DNA of 64,000 nt from PALSA-612 sp963711315 (lineage in GTDB: Bacteria > Actinomycetota > Thermoleophilia > Gaiellales > Gaiellaceae): NCBI GenBank assembly GCA_963711315.1, contig CAVQDQ010000004.1, positions 124,001-188,000 of the forward strand. Reading direction: 5' to 3'. This document shows positions 54,523-63,797 of this stretch, in pieces. The translations under genes were made by a program, and so were the position numbers. The notes below the pieces were generated by a model. That model searched no databases. It was given only the letters and a program-made list of their open reading frames with translations, and was not told where the DNA came from. How positions within the stretch are numbered: position 1 is the first letter of the stretch; the number at the start of each line of letters is the position of its first letter.

Positions 54523-55151
54523 GAGAGCGTCTCGACGGCTGCTGAGAGCGGGGCAGGCGCGAAGTACATGCCGGCTGCGGCGGCGCTCTGCTCGTCAGCG
54601 GGCTCGTCTCCGACGTGGAGTGCTCGCGCCGGTGTCACAGCCAGTCGCTCCATTGCGAGCCGGAGCGGCGCCGGGTCCGGCTTGGGGACGCCCGCCTCCG
54701 CAGACGTGACCACGGCATCGAAGTAGGCCAGCAGACCAAGCGTCTCCAGCCGCTCGGGCAGCGAGCAGTCCCAGTTGGAGACGACTGCCAGCTTCAGCTC
54801 GCGTGCCCGGAGAAAGGCAAGCGCCTCGACGGCACCTTTGGCAGGGCGAAAGACAAGCGCGCCTATGAACGCGTCCACGAAGTCCTCGGGATCCAGTGGA
54901 GCGTGCAGCGCGTCGAGGAACACCGTCACGCATTCGTGTCGCAGCCGCTCGAGCGCGTCCGGGTCGCGCGCGAGATGCGACCGCGGCCGATAGTAGGCCA
55001 CCTCCTCGGCGAAGGCCTCTGCTACCTGGGGCAGCGAGCGGCAAACGTCGTGAGCCTCGAGCGCCTCTGCGAGCGGTTTCACGGGATCCTCGATCGCCAG
55101 GAGCGTTCCGAAGCCGTCCACCGTCACGGCGTCGAGCTCAGCGAACCGCAT
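54519..55151 (-). CDS. HAD-superfamily hydrolase, haloacid-dehalogenase-like
   Basis: 210 residues. Motif I VTVDGFGTLL has the nucleophile Asp (about 12), but the second Asp of DxD is Phe, as in the haloacid dehalogenase/HDHD3-like branch rather than phosphatases. Motif II LAVVSNWDCSLPERL, Lys motif GVPKPDPAPLRLAME, motif IV HVGDEPADEQSAAAAGM. Substrate unknown. Start overlaps the upstream lipoprotein gene by 14 bp. Confidence 0.88.
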   Translation of the reverse strand: MRFAELDAVTVDGFGTLLAIEDPVKPLAEALEAHDVCRSLPQVAEAFAEEVAYYRPRSHLARDPDALERLRHECVTVFLDALHAPLDPEDFVDAFIGALVFRPAKGAVEALAFLRARELKLAVVSNWDCSLPERLETLGLLAYFDAVVTSAEAGVPKPDPAPLRLAMERLAVTPARALHVGDEPADEQSAAAAGMYFAPAPLSAAVETLS

Positions 55152-55977
55152 TCGGATGCAGCGCCCGAGCCAAGACCTCGACGCCGACGCCGATGTTCGG
55201 CCCTGGCATCAGCAACCGCTCGTCGATGGTCACGACGCGGCCCTTCCGCACCGCCTGCAGCTTCTTCGTACGCGGCCCCCGCCGCAGCTGCTTCAGGGTC
55301 GCTCCCATGCCCGCGACGGTGACGTACACCTCCGGGTTGCGGGCGCGCAGTTGTCTTACCGTGAGCTGGAGGCCGTCGGGAACGTCGCCGGCGACGTTTC
55401 GGCCGCGCGCTTCTCGAATCAGGTCGCCGATCAGCGAGCTGTCCGACGCGCTCGTGAAGCCGCCGCGGTCGACGAACACCGTCGTCGGTCGGGCTCCACG
55501 CAAGAGCCGGTTCACCCGCTGCCGGCGACGCTCGATTTCCCGGACGCGGCGGCGGGCCGCGGACGGTTCGGCGACGATCAACCCGAGCTGTGTGATCGCC
55601 CGCTCGATCTCCGTGACCGATCGATCGGGCGTCACGTAGACGGGGGCGCCTGCAGCGTCCGCCTGCGATAGCGTCTTCTCGTCCGTGTCGGAGGGCGCAA
55701 CGACGAGATCTGGGCGCAGGTCGGGCAGATCGGCGACGTCCACGCTGGAGCCGACCACGCGGTCACCCGCTCCGATTGCCTCGAGGATCGCCTCTGCGCC
55801 TCCGTCGAGGACGACGATGCGCTTTGCGGGCGCGGGGATCGTCAACGGCCGGTCCTGGGTCGTGACGGTCAGCGGATAGAGCTCGATCGGAGCTCCGACG
55901 GGCTCACTGCGCTCCCCGCAGGCGGTGGCCAGGAGGGCGCAGGCCAGCACCGCGACGATGCGGAAGCTGCGAAGCAT
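55138..55977 (-). CDS. BtuF-like ABC substrate-binding lipoprotein
   Basis: 279 residues. Lipoprotein signal with lipobox LLATAC (Cys about 20), then the class III binding fold: RIVVLDGGAEAILEAIGAGD, DLRPDLVVAPSDTDEKTLSQ and LMPGPNIGVGVEVLARALHP. Such proteins bind cobalamin, haem or iron-siderophores. No permease or ATPase is nearby, so it may serve an unlinked importer. Confidence 0.85.
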   Translation of the reverse strand: MLRSFRIVAVLACALLATACGERSEPVGAPIELYPLTVTTQDRPLTIPAPAKRIVVLDGGAEAILEAIGAGDRVVGSSVDVADLPDLRPDLVVAPSDTDEKTLSQADAAGAPVYVTPDRSVTEIERAITQLGLIVAEPSAARRRVREIERRRQRVNRLLRGARPTTVFVDRGGFTSASDSSLIGDLIREARGRNVAGDVPDGLQLTVRQLRARNPEVYVTVAGMGATLKQLRRGPRTKKLQAVRKGRVVTIDERLLMPGPNIGVGVEVLARALHPNAVR

Positions 55978-56033
55978 CCGCGGAATGCTAGTCGCGCAGG
56001 TCTACCATTCCAGCTCACGAACTCGGAGGTGCC

Positions 56034-58124
56034 GTGTCGCCGTCCTCCCGCAAGCAGCGTTCCGACGACCTCGCGAGGGCCATCCACCGCCGCAGGACGC
56101 GGCGGAGCTCGAGGAACCGTCGCTCGCGCCGCATCGGCGTGGTGCTCGGCGCGCTGCTGATCCTGGGCGCGGGCGCGGTCGCGGCAGGAGCGGTCACCGC
56201 CGTCAGCCTCGTGAGGACGCACTGTGACCTCGGCGTCCTGCGACCAATATCGATCGGCCAGAACAGCTTCGTGTATGCGGCCGACGGGTCGTCGCTGGGA
56301 TCGATCCCCGCCGAGCGCAACCGGCAGCCCGTCACGCTCACCGAGATCAGCCCGTGGATGCGCCGAGCGACGATCGCCGTCGAGGACCGGCGGTTCTACC
56401 GACACGGCGGCGTCGACTACGAGGGGATCGCGCGCGCTCTCTGGCGCGACATCACCGAGGGTGAAGTCGTCGAAGGAGGGTCGACCCTCACCCAGCAGCT
56501 CGTACGCAACCTCTACATCTCACGGGAGCGGACGGTGGGGCGCAAGCTCCGCGAGGCGTGCCTCGCCATCCAGCTGAACCGGAAGTGGTCGAAGCAGCGG
56601 ATCCTGCGCTCGTGGCTCAACGCCGTCTACTTCGGCAACCGCTCGTACGGCGTCGAGGCCGCCGCGCAGACATACTTCTCGAAGCACGCGCGCCAGCTGA
56701 ACCTGCGAGAGGCAGCGCTGCTGGCCGGGCTTCCTCAGGCGCCGTCGGCCTACGACCCGTTCGTCGTTCCCGACGTCGCGCTTGCGCGGCGGAACACCGT
56801 GCTGAGGGCAATGCTCGACAACGGCGACATCACGCGCAAGCAGTTCCGATGGGCTGTCGCCAGCTCGGACCTCCGGTTGCGGCCCGGCAAGCTCTATTCG
56901 ACGATCCGCGAGCCGTACTTCTTCAGCTATGTCCGCGACGAGCTGATCGACCACTACGGGGCGAACACGGTCCGCTCGGGAGGGCTCAAGGTCTATACGA
57001 CCATCAACCCGCGCTTCCAGCGCGCCGCCGAGGTCTCCATTCGGGAGACGCTCAACCAGTCCGGCGACCCGGCCTCCGCCGTCGTCTCGATCAACCCGGC
57101 CAACGGCGCGATTCGTGCGATGACCTCGGTGACCCCTGGCCACAAGGGCTACCAGTTCAACCTCGTCGCGCAGGCGCGGAGGCAAGCCGGTTCCACGTTC
57201 AAGACCTTTGTGCTGGCGACCGCGGTGATGAAGCACATCGACCCCTCGTCGACGTACTACGTCTCGGCGCCCTTCTACTACCAGCCGGACCCGAACGTCC
57301 CGGCGTGGGAGGTGTCGACCTATGACCACTCCTACTCCGGCTGGACGTCGATCGAGAACGCGACCATCCACTCCGACAACACCGTCTTTGCACAGCTGAC
57401 AGTGGACGTCGGGCCCGAGAACGTTGCTGAGACGGCCAGGCGCATGGGAGTGAAGACGCCGCTCCTCGCCGTCCCGTCGCTCGGGCTGGGCGCCATCGCC
57501 ATCTCGCCGCTCGATCTCGCCTCGGGCTATGCGACGATCGCCGGACGCGGCATGTACTCGCGTCCGATGGCGATCCGCAAGGTCATCCTCCGCGATGGCA
57601 GTGAGGACACGGATGCCGGCTGGGGCAAGCCGCAGCGACGCCGCGTGATGTCAGAGGGCGAGGCGTACGTGGTCACGAAGATCCTCGAGGAGAACGTGCA
57701 GTACGGCACCGGCACCGGGGCGGCGCTCGTCCGGCCTGCGGCCGGCAAGACCGGGACGACCGACGATCACGCCGACGCCTGGTTCGCCGGCTTCACCCCT
57801 GACCTGACGACCGTCGTCTGGGTCGGCTATCCGCAGGGGGAGATCCCGATGGAGTCGGTCCACGGCATCGCCGTCTCCGGGGGCAGCTTCCCGGCGGACA
57901 TCTGGCGGCGGTACATGCAGCGCGCCCTCTGGTCTTCTGCTCCGCTGAAGTGGGAAGTTCCCAGCGAGCTGCCGACGTGGGAGCCGTGGGAGCGCGGTGA
58001 CGATGTCCTGTCGTACGACCCCTACGCGGCACCCGAGACGACCGAGAAGACGACTACGGAGAAGAAGCCGCCACCCCCTCCTCCGCCTCCTCCGCCACCC
58101 CCGCCCCCGGCGATCCCGGAGTAG
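56034..58124 (+). CDS. Class A penicillin-binding protein (PBP1A type)
   Basis: 696 residues, GTG start 56034. Basic cytoplasmic tail, one membrane anchor (about 36-60), glycosyltransferase domain with VEDRRFYRHGGVDYEGIARA and GGSTLTQQLVRNLYI, and transpeptidase domain with QAGSTFKTFVLAT (SxxK), SDNTVFAQL (SxN) and GKTGTTDDHADAWF (KTG). The C-terminus is a Thr/Lys stretch followed by about 14 consecutive Pro residues and AIPE. Polymerises and cross-links peptidoglycan. Stop is directly followed by the ATG of the next gene. Confidence 0.95.
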   Translation: MSPSSRKQRSDDLARAIHRRRTRRSSRNRRSRRIGVVLGALLILGAGAVAAGAVTAVSLVRTHCDLGVLRPISIGQNSFVYAADGSSLGSIPAERNRQPVTLTEISPWMRRATIAVEDRRFYRHGGVDYEGIARALWRDITEGEVVEGGSTLTQQLVRNLYISRERTVGRKLREACLAIQLNRKWSKQRILRSWLNAVYFGNRSYGVEAAAQTYFSKHARQLNLREAALLAGLPQAPSAYDPFVVPDVALARRNTVLRAMLDNGDITRKQFRWAVASSDLRLRPGKLYSTIREPYFFSYVRDELIDHYGANTVRSGGLKVYTTINPRFQRAAEVSIRETLNQSGDPASAVVSINPANGAIRAMTSVTPGHKGYQFNLVAQARRQAGSTFKTFVLATAVMKHIDPSSTYYVSAPFYYQPDPNVPAWEVSTYDHSYSGWTSIENATIHSDNTVFAQLTVDVGPENVAETARRMGVKTPLLAVPSLGLGAIAISPLDLASGYATIAGRGMYSRPMAIRKVILRDGSEDTDAGWGKPQRRRVMSEGEAYVVTKILEENVQYGTGTGAALVRPAAGKTGTTDDHADAWFAGFTPDLTTVVWVGYPQGEIPMESVHGIAVSGGSFPADIWRRYMQRALWSSAPLKWEVPSELPTWEPWERGDDVLSYDPYAAPETTEKTTTEKKPPPPPPPPPPPPPPAIPE

Positions 58125-59333
58125 ATGTCGGACCGCGCTGCCGCGCTGCGCGCGTGGCTCCTGGCCGCACCGGTCTTCCTCGCCTGCTCCGCCGTGCCGA
58201 TGGGTGGCCTCGGCCGCGAGCGCGGGTACGTGGACGTCGATCTCTACGGCACCTACGCAAAGGGACTGCTCGACGGGCGGCTTCCCTACCGCGACGTGTT
58301 CGTCGAGTATCCGCCGGGCGCCTTCGTCGTGCTCGTGCCGCCGGCGCTCGTCACCGACGACCACTACCGGATGCTCTTCAAGGTGCTCATGGCGGTTGTC
58401 GCCCTTGGTGGGCTGTGGTGCGTGGCACGCCTGCTGGTGGCGCTGGGCGCCTCGCGGATGCGGCTCGCGCTCGTGCTGGGCTTCGTTGCGATCAGTCCGC
58501 TGCTGCTCGGCAGCGTCTGGCTGAACTCCTACGACGCGTGGCCGGCTGCGCTGACGGTGGCGGCATTGCTCGCGCTCGTCCTCGGCTTTGCTGTCCTTGG
58601 CTTCGTGTGTCTCGGCCTCGCGTTCGCGGCCAAGGTGTACGCCGTTGTGCTACTCGTGCCGGCGGCTCTGTACGTGGCCGCTCGCTGGGGATGGCGCCGC
58701 GTTGGCTGGTGTCTCGGTGGGTTTGTCCTCGCCGCCGGGGTCACGATCGCGCCGTTCCTCGCGGTCTCTGCGGACGGGGTCTGGTCGAGCATCCGTTCCC
58801 AGCTCGAACGTGGCTTACACGTGGAGAGCCTCGGCGCATCGGTGCTCCTGGTCGCCGACCGACTCTCGCTCTACGACGCCACGGTCGGATCGGGCTCGAC
58901 GGCCGCGAAGTCACGTGACGTTGTCGGCCCGGGGGCAGATGCGCTTGCGCTCGCGAGCTCGGTGATCGCCGCTGTAGCGGTGCTGGCGGTCTGGTTCGCC
59001 TTCGCCCGTCGCCCGTCCGATCCCTCGCGGCTGGCCGTGTCCTTCGCCGCAGGCGTAGCGGCGATCCTCGCCTTCGGGAAGGTGTTGTCGCCGCAGTACG
59101 CGGAGTGGCTCCTCTTCCTCGCACCCCTGGCTGCCGGAGCGCCGGGCGTCGCGGCCGCCGCGCTCGCCGGCGCGGCATTTCTCTTGGCGCGGCTCTGGTT
59201 CCACCACTACGACGATCTCTTCGCGGTCGACAGCGCCGCCTGGCTCGTACTGCTGCGCAATGTCGCGCTCGCCGCCTGCTACGGCGTGTTGCTGTCGGTG
59301 CTGCTGCGCCCGGGTAGCGTGTCGGCACGATGA
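58125..59333 (+). CDS. GT-C/GT87-like membrane glycosyltransferase
   Basis: 402 residues, about ten membrane spans. The first extracytoplasmic loop carries YVDVDLYGTYAKGLLDGRLP and FVEYPPGAFVVLVPPAL, the Asp and EYPP pattern of polyprenyl-phosphate-mannose-type GT-C enzymes. Lies immediately after the PBP gene, with its stop overlapping the moeA ATG. Likely decorates a cell-envelope polymer or glycolipid; acceptor unknown. Confidence 0.8.
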   Translation: MSDRAAALRAWLLAAPVFLACSAVPMGGLGRERGYVDVDLYGTYAKGLLDGRLPYRDVFVEYPPGAFVVLVPPALVTDDHYRMLFKVLMAVVALGGLWCVARLLVALGASRMRLALVLGFVAISPLLLGSVWLNSYDAWPAALTVAALLALVLGFAVLGFVCLGLAFAAKVYAVVLLVPAALYVAARWGWRRVGWCLGGFVLAAGVTIAPFLAVSADGVWSSIRSQLERGLHVESLGASVLLVADRLSLYDATVGSGSTAAKSRDVVGPGADALALASSVIAAVAVLAVWFAFARRPSDPSRLAVSFAAGVAAILAFGKVLSPQYAEWLLFLAPLAAGAPGVAAAALAGAAFLLARLWFHHYDDLFAVDSAAWLVLLRNVALAACYGVLLSVLLRPGSVSAR

Positions 59334-60517
59334 GCCTCGCCTCTCTCGAGGAAGCCATGGCTGCGGTGCTCGCCCGCGCCCGACCGCTGGGCAGCGAACG
59401 CATCCCGGTCGCCTCTGCTGCGGGCCGCGTGCTCGCAGAGCCCGCCCAGGCTGCGGTCGACCTGCCGCCGTTCGCGGCCTCGGCCATGGACGGGTACGCG
59501 GTCCGCTCCGATGAGACCCCCGGGAGGCTTCCCGTGGAGTTCAGGATCGCGGCCGGCGCCCCGGCGCCGGGCCCACTCACACCTGGGAGCGCGATGGCAA
59601 TTGCCACGGGCGGCGCGGTTCCCGATGGCGCGGACGCGGTTGTCCCCATCGAGCATGTCGAGGAGAAAGACAGCACGCTCACCGTCCCTGCCGCCGTGCA
59701 GGCCGGCGCCAACGTCCGGCCGCGTGGAGGCGACGTCGCCAGGGGAAGCGAGATCGCGCCCGCAGGCGCGCGGATCGGGCCCGCCCAGATCGGCGCTCTC
59801 GGCGCGGCCGGGCTGGACGAGGTGTCATGCGGCCGCCGTCCACGCGTGGCAGTCGTCACCACGGGCTCCGAGCTTCGCGAGCCCGGCTCGACGCTGGGGC
59901 CCGGGGAGATCTACGAGTCGAACGGCGCCATGCTCGTGGCGCAGTTGGCAGCAGCCGGCGCGGAGGTGCGCCCGGCCCGCTCGGTGGCGGACGACGAGCA
60001 GGCGCACCGGCAGGCAATCGAGCAGGGCCTCGAGCTCGACGTGCTCGTCACGTCGGGCGGTGTCTCCGTCGGCCCGCACGACCTCGTGCGGCGCGTCGAG
60101 GAGGAGCTCGGAGTCGAGGAGGTGTTCTGGGGAGTGGCCGTCAAGCCTGGCAAGCCTGTCTCGTTCGGCGTTCGTGGGAACACGCTCGTCTTCGGCCTGC
60201 CCGGCAATCCCGTCTCGTCGCTCGTGGCCTGCGCGCTGTTCGTGCTCCCGGCGGTGAACGCGCTGCAGGGCTCGTCCGACCCGGGGCCTCGCCTGGAGTG
60301 GGGACGACTTGCGGGCCCGGTGAGACGCGATCCGCACAGAGACGTCTTTCTCCGGGCCATTGCGAAGTCGTCAAAGACCGGTGTCGAGCTGGCGCCTGTG
60401 TCCGGTCAGGACAGCCATATGATCGCGCGCGCCGCGGGTGCGAATGCGCTCGCGCTTGCCCGGCGCGGCGAGGGCCTCTGCCCGGCCGGCTCACGCGTCG
60501 AGTACCTCCGTCTATGA
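59330..60517 (+). CDS. moeA: Molybdopterin molybdenumtransferase MoeA
   Basis: 395 residues. Domain sequence typical of MoeA: PVASAAGRVLAEPAQAAVDL with PPFAASAMDGYAV, NVRPRGGDVARGSEIAPAGA, VAVVTTGSELREPGSTLGPG, VLVTSGGVSVGPHDLVRRV and VFGLPGNPVSSLVACALFVL. Inserts molybdate into adenylylated molybdopterin. No other Moco gene is adjacent. The 3' end overlaps the convergent sortase gene by 6 bp. Confidence 0.95.
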   Translation: MSLASLEEAMAAVLARARPLGSERIPVASAAGRVLAEPAQAAVDLPPFAASAMDGYAVRSDETPGRLPVEFRIAAGAPAPGPLTPGSAMAIATGGAVPDGADAVVPIEHVEEKDSTLTVPAAVQAGANVRPRGGDVARGSEIAPAGARIGPAQIGALGAAGLDEVSCGRRPRVAVVTTGSELREPGSTLGPGEIYESNGAMLVAQLAAAGAEVRPARSVADDEQAHRQAIEQGLELDVLVTSGGVSVGPHDLVRRVEEELGVEEVFWGVAVKPGKPVSFGVRGNTLVFGLPGNPVSSLVACALFVLPAVNALQGSSDPGPRLEWGRLAGPVRRDPHRDVFLRAIAKSSKTGVELAPVSGQDSHMIARAAGANALALARRGEGLCPAGSRVEYLRL

Positions 60518-61219
60518 GAGCGCTTCGCTGTGGCCGACCGCGTACGCGCTGCCGCCGCGCGGCTTCACGCTGACCGGACGGGCGTAGACGATGTAGCGCT
60601 CGCTCGCGAAGAACCTCGGGTGGCAGGCCTGGAGGGCGATCTCCTCGCGTCCGGACGACCGGAGCCGCTCCAGGGCGTTGGCGGGAACGATGACGTGGCT
60701 CGAGACGCGGTAGACGAACGTGCCGTACGGAACCTCGAGCCGTACCTCGTCGCCCACGCGCAGCCGATCGATGTGCGCGAACGGCGCGCCGTACGTCGTC
60801 CTGTGGCCTGCGATGTAGATCAGCTCGCCCTCTCCGGGTACGTACGACTTCGTGAAGCGGCCGGGGCCTTTCGTCAGGGTCGCGCTGTCGGTGCCCTCGA
60901 CGACGATCGCGTCTAGGCCGAGCTGAGGGACGTGCAGCCTGCCAACAGCGTCGCCCCGCTCGAGCTGCATGCGGTAACGCGTCGCCGCCTCGGCGATTCT
61001 CCGCTTCTGGATCGACACCGGGACCGACGGCGCCACGTGAACCGGCGGCACATAGGCGACCTCCTCGCGCTGGTACTCGGTCTCGAGGCTCTGTTGCTGG
61101 TGGGACGTGTAGAGCGCAGTGAACGGGTCCTGCCACTGCCAGACCGTGAAGACCCAGGCGACCCCGAGTAGCCCTGCGGCGGCGATTGTCGTGCCCGCTA
61201 TGCGGAGGACGCGTCTCAT
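60512..61219 (-). CDS. Sortase (class D/E-like transpeptidase)
   Basis: 235 residues with one N-terminal membrane anchor (about 7-27). Catalytic His in IYIAGHRTTYGAPFAHIDRL (about 140), Cys in ALQACHPRFFASERYIVYAR (about 197) and Arg in SERYIV. Cysteine context LQACHP replaces the common TLTTC. Attaches secreted proteins to the cell wall; no LPxTG-type substrate is encoded nearby. ATG overlaps the stop of the M28-like gene (ATGA). Confidence 0.88.
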   Translation of the reverse strand: MRRVLRIAGTTIAAAGLLGVAWVFTVWQWQDPFTALYTSHQQQSLETEYQREEVAYVPPVHVAPSVPVSIQKRRIAEAATRYRMQLERGDAVGRLHVPQLGLDAIVVEGTDSATLTKGPGRFTKSYVPGEGELIYIAGHRTTYGAPFAHIDRLRVGDEVRLEVPYGTFVYRVSSHVIVPANALERLRSSGREEIALQACHPRFFASERYIVYARPVSVKPRGGSAYAVGHSEALS

Positions 61220-63062
61220 GAGCGTTGCCAGGAGCTACGGAGGGCAGCGATGGCGGTACCGACCGCACCCCGTGCCGGCCGATCCGCCGGTGCCGGATAC
61301 GGCGCGTAGCGGCCGGTCGTGACGGCCAGGACTTGAGCGGCGACGGCCGTCCAGGCTGAGGACGAGGAAGACCGTGAAGGGGGACACGTAGCCGAGCGCA
61401 GTCAGCTCCGCAAGGTACCAGGGTGCGTCCAGGCCGAGGCCGAACCTCAGCGCCATCGAGCCAAGGACGAGCAAGGGGCCTGCGAGCCCGATCACGTAGA
61501 GAGAAGTGCGTAGGAACGTCCCGCGCTTTTGCATCTGCACCAGCCACAGCCAGGCGTGGGCGGATGGAAGCAGGAACAGGAGCCCCCAGGGATTCGTGAC
61601 GATCATCACAAGACCGACGATGGCCAGCGCGCAGAGTGCCACGGTCAGGCCGGCGACTTCGTGCTCTTCCGCGACCGGTCCTGCCGGTACGAGCCGGGTC
61701 CGCGCGATGAGCCAGCCGGCCAGGACGACGAGCAAGAAGAGCGCGAGCGCGAGCCGAGGCCAGTGGGTGGCGGCCTCCGAAGCAGGGTTGATCGCCGCCT
61801 CGTCGCCGTTCGGCCACGCACCGGCCATTCCGAAGAGCGCAAACACGATCCCGACGAAGATCCAGAAGCCGAGACGTCGGAGATAGCTCCGGACGCCGGG
61901 TACCAGCGGCACGTGCCAGCGACGCAGCCGCGCCACGAGATCGGCAAGGCAGAGCAGGAAGGGAACGAGCAGCGCGATGTAGAGCAGCGCGATGGCCCAG
62001 CCCTTGATGACGCGACCGCCGACGTAGATATAGGCGGCCGTCCCGCGCGCGGGCTCCAGGCTGGCGTCGAGTGACGCCAGCAGGCCCTCCGCGGCCCGGC
62101 CGACACGGCCGAGGACGACCGGGTCGAGGCGGCCCGGACGCGTGTCCGGGTCCGGCGCGGCTGCCCTCGGTTGTGATCGTGATCGCCGGGATGTGCTCGG
62201 CGAGGAACGCGTCCTGCTCCGTGAGGCTGAAGGGGAAGCCGAGGTCGATCAGCTGGGCGAGCGTGCTCGCGGTTTCCGGCCGGCTGCCGGTCTCCTCGTC
62301 CAACCGCGCGGCGGCAGTGGCGACGAGCCCCGGCGCCGGCGAGCGCGGCCCTTGTCCCGCGATCTCGAGCCGCGGCGGCTTGTGTGAGGCGATCGAATCG
62401 AGGACGACGACCGCCACGACGTGGTCCGCCTGCGGTGAGCCCTGGGCCAGCCGCCGGGCACCGAGCAGCCCATACGCACCGGCGTCGGTCGACGCGAACA
62501 GCAAGGTGTGACTGGGGCTTACCCCGCCCGCAGTCGTTCGCGTTCCCGAGTACGCGCGTGCGAGCTCGATGAGCGCCGCCGTGCCCGAGGCGTTGTCGTT
62601 CGTCCCAGCATGACCGCGAGTCGAGTCGCGATGTGCGACGACGACGATCGTGTCGCGGGAGCGACCGGGAACGACGGCGGTCACGTTCCGGAGATCGACA
62701 CGCCCGCGGCCGGCGATGTCGACGGGAAAGCGATCGACCCTCGTCTCGAGGCCGAGGCTGGTGAGCTTCCCGGCAACCCACGTGGCAGCCCCTGCCGAAG
62801 CCGGGGTGCCCGGCGACCGATCCGGGTGGACGGTAGCGAGCTCCTGGGCGAGCCGGTAGGCGGCCGCGTTGTCGAACGTCGGCTCGAGCGCCGCTGCCGC
62901 CTGCGGGAGCGCCGCCGGGCGCGAGATGCTGAATGCTGCGGCGAGCAGTGGGATCGCGGCGACGATCCACGACGCGCGGTACAGGCGGCCGCTGAGCGGC
63001 CGCTCGAGCGAGCCGGAACGGGGCCGCCGCGCGCCGCTGGTAGAGGTGAAGGGCTCCGAAAT
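61216..63062 (-). CDS. M28-like membrane protein with frameshifts
   Basis: About 615 codons: one N-terminal membrane helix (WIVAAIPLLAAAFSISRP), an extracytoplasmic M28-peptidase-like domain (VVVAHRDSTRGHAGTNDNAS, about 130-150), and a C-terminal domain of about six membrane spans. The catalytic Glu-Glu motif is replaced (STDAGAYGLLG where GEExGLxG is expected), so peptidase activity is doubtful. Frame changes near 62140 and 61362 (two extra bases). No ATG, GTG or TTG fits the N-terminus; ATT 63062 lies 7 bp after a TACTAT -10-like box. Coupled to the sortase gene. Confidence 0.65.
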
Positions 63063-63098
63063 GGCGCGGCTATAGTAGGTCGCGGTTACCCGCGGCTC

Positions 63099-63797
63099 AT
63101 GTCGAACCCAGCCACCATTCTCCTGGTCGACGACGAGGAAGCTGTCCAGAAGCTCTTGGCCTACCCCCTCGAGCGCGACGGTTACCGAGTCGTGCAGGCG
63201 CGAGACGGCGATGAGGCGCTGCGGCAATTCGAGGAGCACTCCGTCGACCTCGTGGTCCTGGATCTCATGCTGCCGAAGCTCGACGGGCTCGAGGTCTGCA
63301 AGCGGCTACGGGCGGTCAGTCACGTCCCGATCATCATGCTCACGGCTCGCGACGACGAGGTGGACAAGGTGCTCGGCCTCGAGCTCGGCGCCGACGACTA
63401 CATCACGAAGCCGTTCTCGATCCGGGAGTTCCGTAGTCGGGTCAAGGCCGCGCTCCGTCGCGCGGCCGCACCGAAGCACGATGCTGATGGGCAGGAAGCG
63501 ATCACAATCGACGGGCTCGTCGTCGATCCGGCCAGACGCGCGGTGCAGATGAACGGCGAGCCGGTCGAGCTCACGTACGTCGAGTTCGAGCTGCTTTCGA
63601 CGCTGGCGTCGAAGCCGGGCCGCGTGTACAGCCGGCAGGCGCTGCTCGTCGCGCTGTGGGGCGACTCCGCATACCGCGATCCCCGCACCATCGACGTCCA
63701 CGTGCGCCACCTCCGCGAGAAGCTCGAGCCCGCGCCGAGCGAGCCGCAGTTCATCCTGACGGTGCGCGGCGTCGGCTACCGCTTCCGCGACGCGTGA
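63099..63797 (+). CDS. OmpR-family response regulator
   Basis: 232 residues: receiver (DDEE near 11-14, phospho-Asp in LVVLDLMLPKLDGLEV, Lys in YITKPFS) and winged-helix DNA-binding domain ending ILTVRGVGYRFRDA. Distinct from the two phosphate-type regulators in this window. ATG 63099; the stop overlaps the GTG of the kinase gene (GTGA). Diverges from the M28-like gene over 36 bp. Confidence 0.93.
   Translation: MSNPATILLVDDEEAVQKLLAYPLERDGYRVVQARDGDEALRQFEEHSVDLVVLDLMLPKLDGLEVCKRLRAVSHVPIIMLTARDDEVDKVLGLELGADDYITKPFSIREFRSRVKAALRRAAAPKHDADGQEAITIDGLVVDPARRAVQMNGEPVELTYVEFELLSTLASKPGRVYSRQALLVALWGDSAYRDPRTIDVHVRHLREKLEPAPSEPQFILTVRGVGYRFRDA

Noticed and set aside
60141..63239. Very long leftward open frame of over 1000 codons
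   Set aside because: Only its first part matches the M28-like protein; the rest is out-of-frame sequence antisense to moeA and out of frame with the sortase gene, joined by frameshifts.
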